Source: Streptomyces scopuliridis RB72 | GTDB lineage: Bacteria > Actinomycetota > Actinomycetes > Streptomycetales > Streptomycetaceae | Length of the DNA: 64,000 nucleotides | Assembly (NCBI RefSeq): GCF_000718095.1 | Contig: NZ_JOEI01000007.1 | Span: 1-64,000, forward strand | Reading direction: 5' to 3' | Part shown: one piece after another, positions 59,099 through 64,000 of the stretch | Layout of the letters: each line of letters begins with the position of its first letter | Position numbering within the stretch: position 1 is the first letter of the stretch | The notes under the pieces: generated by a model | The model's input: the letters and a program-made list of their open reading frames with translations, nothing else | Databases searched by the model: none | What the model was told of the DNA's origin: nothing | Position numbers and translations under genes: made by a program

Positions 59099-60493
59099 AT
59101 GGCGAGTAACTCACGTCACTCACGCACACCCAATGCCGGGTTGGCCTCTCTGCTTGAGCAGGCGAAATGGTCCCGTGCGCAGTTCGCACAGATCATCAAT
59201 CGCATCGGCGCGGAAGCCGGGCTCCAGCTCCACTACGACCAGTCCGCAGTCTCCCACTGGGTCGCGGGCACCACCCCGAAGGAGCAGGTCAGACCACTGA
59301 TCGTGGAGGCGTTCGCGCGCAAGCTGCGCCGCCCGGTCACCCATGCGGAAGCCGGCCTGCCGGCCGCGGCCTCCGCGCACGCCCCGGCGGGCTCCGGCGT
59401 ACCCGGCTCCACCGTCACTTCCGGCGTCAACACGTTCGAAGAACTGGTCGACATGGGAAGGGCCGATATGGACCCGTCGCGTCGCAGTTTGATCGCCGCA
59501 GGACTGTTCTCGGCCGCGATTGTGGTACCGCTGTTCCCGGATCTGGCACAGGCAGCCACCCCGACGACCGCGCCACCGGGCAAGCGGACGGCCCGGATCG
59601 GCGCGCCGCAAGTACAGGCCGTACGTACGATGACCGATCGAATAGCGGACATTCTCGATGAACTCGGCGGAGGGCACGCGCGCCCGATGGCCGCCGCGTT
59701 TCTGGTGAACACGGTCATGCCCTGGCTCAAGGCCGAGGCTCCGGAGGGTGTACGGAGCGACATGCTGTCGGCGGCGTCCGATCTGGTCTATCTGACCGGG
59801 TGGATGGCGATGTACGAGCGGGCGCACGGGCTCGGACAGCGGTACTACCTCAGGGCCCTGGAGCTGGCGGGCGCCGCCGAGGACCACACGACGTACTGCC
59901 GCACGTTGCGCGGCATGTCCCTCCAGGCGTCCAATCTCGGCTACGGCAAACGCGCGCTGGAGCTCGCCGACTCGGCCGCCGAGGCGTCCCCGAAGGCCGG
60001 GCCGCGGCTGCGGGCCTTCCTCTCCGGGCAGCAGGCCCACTCCGCGGCGATGGTGGGCGACAAGCGGCAGGCGTTCAGCCGGCTCCGGGAGACCGAGACG
60101 GCGCTGACCAAGGCGGACAACCGGCGTGAGTCGGTGGGCGGTTACGACGCGACGGCGTATCTGTTCCACACATCCCATGTGCTGTACGAGTTCAAGGATC
60201 TGCCGGGCTCGATATCCGCGCTCCAGCAGTCGCTGAAGGCGCAGCAGAAGAACGAACGGCAGGGCAGGGTCCACTTCCTCGCGGTGCTGGCGCAGCGTCA
60301 GCTGGAGCTGGGGCATCTGGACGCCGCGTGCGGGAGCTGGTGGCAGTTCCTGGAGGACTACGAGCATGTGTCGTCGGCACGGGGTGACGAGCACTTCGAG
60401 ACGATGCAGCGCAGGCTGAAGCCGTACGCGAAGACGCAGGCGGTGCGGCGGCTGCGGGCGAAGATCGATGAGGTGGCCGTGTTGAAGGGGTGA
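59099..60493 (+). CDS. HTH regulator with internal membrane-like segment and TPR-type tail
   Basis: A 464-residue protein with three parts. Residues 15-80 form an XRE-like helix-turn-helix with QSAVSHWVAGTTP as recognition helix region. Residues 125-153 read DPSRRSLIAAGLFSAAIVVP and then LFPDLAQAA, a twin-arginine-like hydrophobic stretch ending in an AQA site. Residues 170-460 are helical repeats of tetratricopeptide type. The layout resembles NsdA-like Streptomyces regulators, which link development and antibiotics; identity with NsdA itself is not claimed. AAAGG lies close to ATG 59099. It is divergent from the DUF6415-like gene. Confidence 0.8.
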   Translation: MASNSRHSRTPNAGLASLLEQAKWSRAQFAQIINRIGAEAGLQLHYDQSAVSHWVAGTTPKEQVRPLIVEAFARKLRRPVTHAEAGLPAAASAHAPAGSGVPGSTVTSGVNTFEELVDMGRADMDPSRRSLIAAGLFSAAIVVPLFPDLAQAATPTTAPPGKRTARIGAPQVQAVRTMTDRIADILDELGGGHARPMAAAFLVNTVMPWLKAEAPEGVRSDMLSAASDLVYLTGWMAMYERAHGLGQRYYLRALELAGAAEDHTTYCRTLRGMSLQASNLGYGKRALELADSAAEASPKAGPRLRAFLSGQQAHSAAMVGDKRQAFSRLRETETALTKADNRRESVGGYDATAYLFHTSHVLYEFKDLPGSISALQQSLKAQQKNERQGRVHFLAVLAQRQLELGHLDAACGSWWQFLEDYEHVSSARGDEHFETMQRRLKPYAKTQAVRRLRAKIDEVAVLKG

Positions 60494-60527
60494 GGGCGCG
60501 CCCGGGGCGCCGGGACGCCGGGCGGCG

Positions 60528-60624
60528 AGGTCCTGTCCGGTCGATCTTCGCGGATCGGGCCGCGGCGTCTGGCGAGCGTGCGTGCCAGGCGTCGCGGACC
60601 CGCGAAGATCGGCCGGACAGGGCC
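60528..60624. repeat. Long inverted repeat between convergent genes
   Basis: AGGTCCTGTCCGGTCGATCT through 60553 pairs with the complement starting CCGCGAAGATCGGCCGGACA at 60600 and ending GGCC (60624), about 24 of 25 bp. An inner GGCGTCTGGC/GCCAGGCGTC pairing extends it towards a short loop. The outer core AGGTCCTGTCCGG is the same as in the 45430 palindrome. It can act as a bidirectional terminator for the HTH regulator and hutI. Confidence 0.8.
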
Positions 60625-60631
60625 CAGGGGG

Positions 60632-61822
60632 TCAGTGGACCCGCTCGCCGGCCCGCCAGACCGCCGTGACCAGGGGCACCCCCGGGCGGTACGCCAAGTG
60701 CACATGGCTCGGGGCATCGAGGAGGGCGAGGTCGGCGCGGGCGCCCGGGGTGAGGCGGCCGATGTCCTGGCGGCGCAGGGCGGCGGCGCCGCCGGCCGTG
60801 GCCGACCAGACCGCCTCGTCCGGGGTCATGCCCATGTCGCGTACGGCGAGCGCGATACAGAACGGCATGGACGAGGTGAAGGACGAGCCCGGGTTGCAGT
60901 CGGTGGAGAGCGCGACGGTCGCACCCGCGTCGAGGAGGCGGCGCGCGTCCGGCCAGGCGGCGCGGGTGGAGAACTCCGCGCCGGGGAGCAGCGTGGCCAC
61001 GGTCGCGCCGTGGGCGAGGGCGTCCACGTCCGCGTCGGTCAGATGCGTGCAGTGGTCGGCGGACGCGGCGTCGAGTTCGACGGCGAGCTGGACGCCGGGG
61101 CCGTACGAGAGCTGGTTGGCGTGGACGCGCGGGTGCAGGCCCTTCGCGGCTCCGGCGGTGAGGATCGCGCGGGCCTGGTCGCCGTCGAAGGCGCCCTTCT
61201 CGCAGAAGACATCGACCCAACGGGCGTACGGGGCACAGGCGTCGAGCATCTCGCCGGTGACGAGGGCGACATACGCGGCGGGGTCGTCGGCGTGGTCAGG
61301 CGGCACGATGTGCGCGCCGAGGTAGGTGACCTCGTCGGTGTGTTCCCGGGCGATACGCAGGGCGCGGGCCTCGTCGTCGACGGTCAGGCCGTAACCGGAC
61401 TTGGTCTCCTGGGTGGTGGTGCCCTGGCGGAGCGCCTCGGCCAGATAGCGCGCGACATTGGCGCTCAGCTCGGCGTCGGTGGCGGCGCGGGTGGCGGCGA
61501 CGGTGGTGCGGATGCCGCCGGCGGAGTAGGCGCGGCCGGACATCCGGGCGTTGAACTCCTGGGTGCGGTCGCCCGCGAAGACCAGATGGGAGTGGGAGTC
61601 CACGAAGCCCGGGATCACGGCCCGGCCACCGGCGTCGACGGCATTGTCAGTGGCGGGTGCTTTGCTTGATTCACCGACCCAGACCACGCGGTCGCCGTCG
61701 ATGACGACGGCCGCGTCCTGGATCAGACCGATGGGGGTTCCGTCACCGAGGGAGGGGTCGTTGGTGACCAGACTGGCGATGTTGGTGAGGGCGGTGGTGC
61801 CCGGCGTGGTGGTGGTCGTCAT
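60632..61822 (-). CDS. hutI: Imidazolonepropionase
   Basis: A 396-residue amidohydrolase-superfamily enzyme opening the imidazolone ring to N-formimidoyl-L-glutamate in histidine degradation. Metal and substrate text: [60 protein letters not shown] and [16 protein letters not shown]. It begins with a Thr-rich run ([14 protein letters not shown]). ATG 61822 has GGAG 12 bases upstream. It is 35 bases downstream of hutF on the same strand. Confidence 0.97.
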   Translation of the reverse strand: MTTTTTPGTTALTNIASLVTNDPSLGDGTPIGLIQDAAVVIDGDRVVWVGESSKAPATDNAVDAGGRAVIPGFVDSHSHLVFAGDRTQEFNARMSGRAYSAGGIRTTVAATRAATDAELSANVARYLAEALRQGTTTQETKSGYGLTVDDEARALRIAREHTDEVTYLGAHIVPPDHADDPAAYVALVTGEMLDACAPYARWVDVFCEKGAFDGDQARAILTAGAAKGLHPRVHANQLSYGPGVQLAVELDAASADHCTHLTDADVDALAHGATVATLLPGAEFSTRAAWPDARRLLDAGATVALSTDCNPGSSFTSSMPFCIALAVRDMGMTPDEAVWSATAGGAAALRRQDIGRLTPGARADLALLDAPSHVHLAYRPGVPLVTAVWRAGERVH

Positions 61823-61857
61823 CGTGACGCTGTGCTCCTTCGGCGGTGTCCGCGGCG

Positions 61858-63252
61858 TCAGCCGCGCAGGGCTGCGATCGACTCGGCGAGGGCCTTGGGC
61901 ACGTCCGGGACGAGGGTGTGGACACCGTCCCGTACGATCTGGCGGCCTCCGACGACGGTGTGGCGTACATCCGCCGCGGAGGCGGCGAATACGGCCGTCT
62001 CCGCTCCGAGCCGGGTGAGCGTGCCCGCTGTTCTGACCGAGTCCAGGGCGATGGTGGCGAGATCGGCGGGCGCGCCGCGCTCGATCCTGCCCGCCTCGGG
62101 CCGGCCGAGGGCCGCGTGGCCGTCCGAGGTCGCGGCGTGCAGGAGGGCGGCGGCCGTCCAGTGACCGCGGCGGCGGGTGCGCAGCCGTTCGTCGAGTTCC
62201 ATCGCGCGGGCCTCTTCGAGGATGTCGATGACGGCGTGGCTGTCGCTGCCGAGCGACAGCGGCGAGCCGGCGCGCTGGAGCCGGGCGGCGGGGCCGATGC
62301 CGTCGGCCAGGTCGCGTTCCGTCGTGGGGCACATACAGGTGCCGGTGCGGGCGGCGCCCAGCAGGGCGATGTCCTCGTCGGTGAGATGGGTGTTGTGCAC
62401 GCCGGTGGTACGGGCGCCGAGTACGCCGTGGTCGGCGAGCAGCCGCGTGGGGGTACGGCCGTGCACGTCGAGGCAGGCGTCGTTCTCCGCGGTCTGCTCG
62501 GAGAGATGCACATGCAGCGGGGCCCCGTGGGCCTCGGCCCAGTCGGCGACGGTGGCGAGCTGTTCGGCGGGTACGGCGCGTACGGAGTGGATCGCCGCGC
62601 CGATCCGGGCGTGGGCGCTGTCCTGGTGGGCCGAGGCGAGGTCGGAGGCGCGCTCGGCCCAGGCGGTGGCGGTCCCGTCGGAGAAGCGGAGTTGGTGGCG
62701 GTCGAGAGGCGCGCCGCCGCGCCGCTTGGTGAGGCCGGAGGAGAGATAGGCGGTGTCCAGGAGCGTGATGCGGATGCCGGCCTCGGCCGCCGCCGCGATC
62801 AGCGCCTCCCCCATCGCGTTGGGCTGGTCGTACGGAGTGCCGTCCGGGGTGTGGTGGAGGTAGTGGAACTCCCCGACGGCGGTGATGCCGGCGAGCGCCA
62901 TCTCGGCGTACACGGCGCGGGCGAGCGCGTAATACGAGTCCGGGGTGAGCTTGGCGGCGATTGTGTACATGATCTCGCGCCAGGTCCAGAAGGTGCCGGA
63001 GCCGACCTGGACGGTGCCGCGCAGGGCGCGGTGGAAGGCGTGGGAGTGGGCGTTGGCCAGCCCGGGGAGGGTCAGTCCGCGCAGGGCCGTGGAGCCGGGC
63101 GGCGGGGTCATGACGCCGGTTCGGACGTCGGTGATCCAGCCGTCCGTGACGCCGACGGCGACGCCCGGCTCGACGTGGGTGCCGAGCCAGGCGTGCTCCA
63201 GCCAGTAGACGAGGCCGGCGGGCGCGTCCGGTGCCGCTGTGGGGTGCGTCAT
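61858..63252 (-). CDS. hutF: Formimidoylglutamate deiminase
   Basis: A 464-residue amidohydrolase that converts N-formimidoyl-glutamate to N-formyl-glutamate and ammonia. Signature text: [21 protein letters not shown] (metal His pair), [56 protein letters not shown] and [27 protein letters not shown]. It defines the HutF branch of histidine catabolism, which needs a separate N-formylglutamate hydrolase. Its ATG overlaps the upstream amidohydrolase stop by 4 bases. Confidence 0.95.
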   Translation of the reverse strand: MTHPTAAPDAPAGLVYWLEHAWLGTHVEPGVAVGVTDGWITDVRTGVMTPPPGSTALRGLTLPGLANAHSHAFHRALRGTVQVGSGTFWTWREIMYTIAAKLTPDSYYALARAVYAEMALAGITAVGEFHYLHHTPDGTPYDQPNAMGEALIAAAAEAGIRITLLDTAYLSSGLTKRRGGAPLDRHQLRFSDGTATAWAERASDLASAHQDSAHARIGAAIHSVRAVPAEQLATVADWAEAHGAPLHVHLSEQTAENDACLDVHGRTPTRLLADHGVLGARTTGVHNTHLTDEDIALLGAARTGTCMCPTTERDLADGIGPAARLQRAGSPLSLGSDSHAVIDILEEARAMELDERLRTRRRGHWTAAALLHAATSDGHAALGRPEAGRIERGAPADLATIALDSVRTAGTLTRLGAETAVFAASAADVRHTVVGGRQIVRDGVHTLVPDVPKALAESIAALRG

Positions 63253-64000
63253 GCGCACGCGAGTCCTTCCAGTACGTCGGCGAGTGCCAGGACCCCGGCC
63301 ACGCAGTCGTCCTCGGCCGCGTACTCGGCCGGGGAGTGCGAGACCCCGGTGGGGTTCCGTACGAACAGCATGGCGGTGGGGATGGAGCCGGACAAAATAC
63401 CCGCGTCGTGCCCGGCGCCGGTGCCGAGGACGGGTACGGGAGCGGCGCCGCCGGGGCGCTGTCCCAGGATCTTGCCCAGCTCGTCCCGCAGGGCGTGCTC
63501 GAACTCGACCACGGGGGTGAAGGACTCCCGTACGACGGACAGCTCGATACCGGCCCGGTCCGCGCACGCGCGGGCGGCGGCCTCGATACCGGCGACCACG
63601 GTGTCCAGGGCGGACTGGTCGGCGGCGCGGGAATCCAGCCAGCCACGGACGAGGGAGGGGATGGCGTTGACGCCGTTGGGTTCGACGGAGATCTTGCCGA
63701 ACGTGGCGAGGGCACCGGCGAGTTCGGCCTCGCGGCGGGCCGCGAGCACGGTCTCCGCGTAGGTCAGCATCGGATCGCGGCGGTCGGTGAGCCGGGTGGT
63801 GCCGGCGTGGTTGGCCTCTCCCCGGAAGTCGAAGCGCCAGCGGCCGTGCGGCCAGATCGCCGACGCGATCCCGACGGGATCGCCGGAGAGGTCCAAGGCG
63901 CGGCCCTGCTCGACATGCAGCTCGATGAACGCGCCGATCCGGGCGAGGCGTTCGGGGTCGGGGCCGAGGGTGGACGGGTCGCAGCCAGCGGCCTCCATCG
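63249..64000 (-). CDS. M20-family amidohydrolase (allantoate amidohydrolase/carbamoylase-like), partial
   Basis: The last 250 residues of a zinc hydrolase whose N-terminus is beyond the right edge. Visible text: [61 protein letters not shown] and [21 protein letters not shown], the set of allantoate amidohydrolases and N-carbamoyl-amino-acid hydrolases. It is coupled to hutF by ATGA. Annotated homologues are often called allC, but the setting argues for a histidine-pathway amide such as N-formylglutamate; this is inference. Confidence 0.9.
   Translation of the reverse strand, partial: MEAAGCDPSTLGPDPERLARIGAFIELHVEQGRALDLSGDPVGIASAIWPHGRWRFDFRGEANHAGTTRLTDRRDPMLTYAETVLAARREAELAGALATFGKISVEPNGVNAIPSLVRGWLDSRAADQSALDTVVAGIEAAARACADRAGIELSVVRESFTPVVEFEHALRDELGKILGQRPGGAAPVPVLGTGAGHDAGILSGSIPTAMLFVRNPTGVSHSPAEYAAEDDCVAGVLALADVLEGLACA

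Noticed and set aside
60632..63715. A single minus-strand open frame of more than 1000 codons
   Set aside because: Only the part from 61822 down is HutI. The rest is the antisense or out-of-frame reading of hutF and the amidohydrolase, very rich in Arg and Pro. Long shadow frames are normal at this GC content.
1..64000. tRNA genes, CRISPR arrays, complete insertion sequences or phage genes
   Set aside because: I looked for tRNA T-arm text, regularly spaced repeats, transposase motifs and phage structural genes and found none that hold up. tRNAscan and an IS search would confirm.

Overview
The window is high-GC actinobacterial chromosome, almost certainly from a Streptomyces. The evidence is strong third-position G/C bias, GTG and TTG starts behind GGAGG ribosome sites, a near-complete WhiB sporulation protein, F420 genes (fbiA-fbiB), five LytR-CpsA-Psr (LCP) proteins, and a gene order that I recognise from memory as the ahcY - manA - manB - whiB - fbiAB - LCP - purEK - sigma - hut part of the Streptomyces core. 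Species cannot be told from this sequence. Nothing here looks like a phage, integrative element, CRISPR array or complete insertion sequence.

Layout. 1-448: promoter and leader region of an rRNA operon whose 16S gene lies off the left edge, on the minus strand. 449-12778: mostly minus-strand housekeeping genes (SpoIIM-like and RDD membrane proteins, ahcY, cation efflux, manA, SIS protein, Trm112-like protein, manB, lactate permease, DUF3499). 13101-20772: small metallopeptidase, secreted DUF5719 protein, giant membrane glycosyltransferase, whiB, cysteine dioxygenase. 20894-25774: fbiA-fbiB, a DNA glycosylase and a nucleotidyltransferase. 25872-38417: cell-envelope block with a peptidoglycan amidase, a TIGR03089 protein, five LCP ligases and a family 2 glycosyltransferase. 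38418-46567: mixed single genes (secreted proteins, DinB, methyltransferase, acyl-CoA dehydrogenase, UDP-glucose dehydrogenase, aldo/keto reductase). 46763-54242: dipeptidase-purE-purK, GtrA, a two-component system and a peptide transporter. 54344-58459: anti-sigma kinase, STAS antagonist, SigB/SigF-type sigma factor, a dead aminotransferase gene and a P450. 58489-60493: a 30-residue membrane peptide, a DUF6415-like protein and a divergent HTH regulator. 60632-64000: histidine-degradation operon hutI-hutF plus an AllC-like amidohydrolase cut by the right edge.

How the genes fit together. manA, manB and the nucleotidyltransferase at 24692 can feed nucleotide-mannose synthesis; UDP-glucose dehydrogenase supplies UDP-glucuronate. 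The glycosyltransferases, GtrA protein and LCP ligases can use such sugars to build polymers and attach them to peptidoglycan. WhiB, the sigma factor with its kinase and STAS partner, and the HTH regulator are developmental or stress regulators.

Most useful points beyond routine annotation: a cysteine pattern that separates four LCP paralogues from the fifth; two small decayed genes (a cytidine-deaminase-type remnant at 38418-38589 and a DegT-type aminotransferase with an in-frame stop at 56605-57084); a 30-codon membrane peptide coupled by ATGA; an HTH regulator with an embedded twin-arginine-like hydrophobic segment; CTAG-bounded palindromes at gene ends; and several unexplained dyads and short tandem repeats in promoter regions. 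I ran no computation; domain and promoter calls come from reading the sequence.
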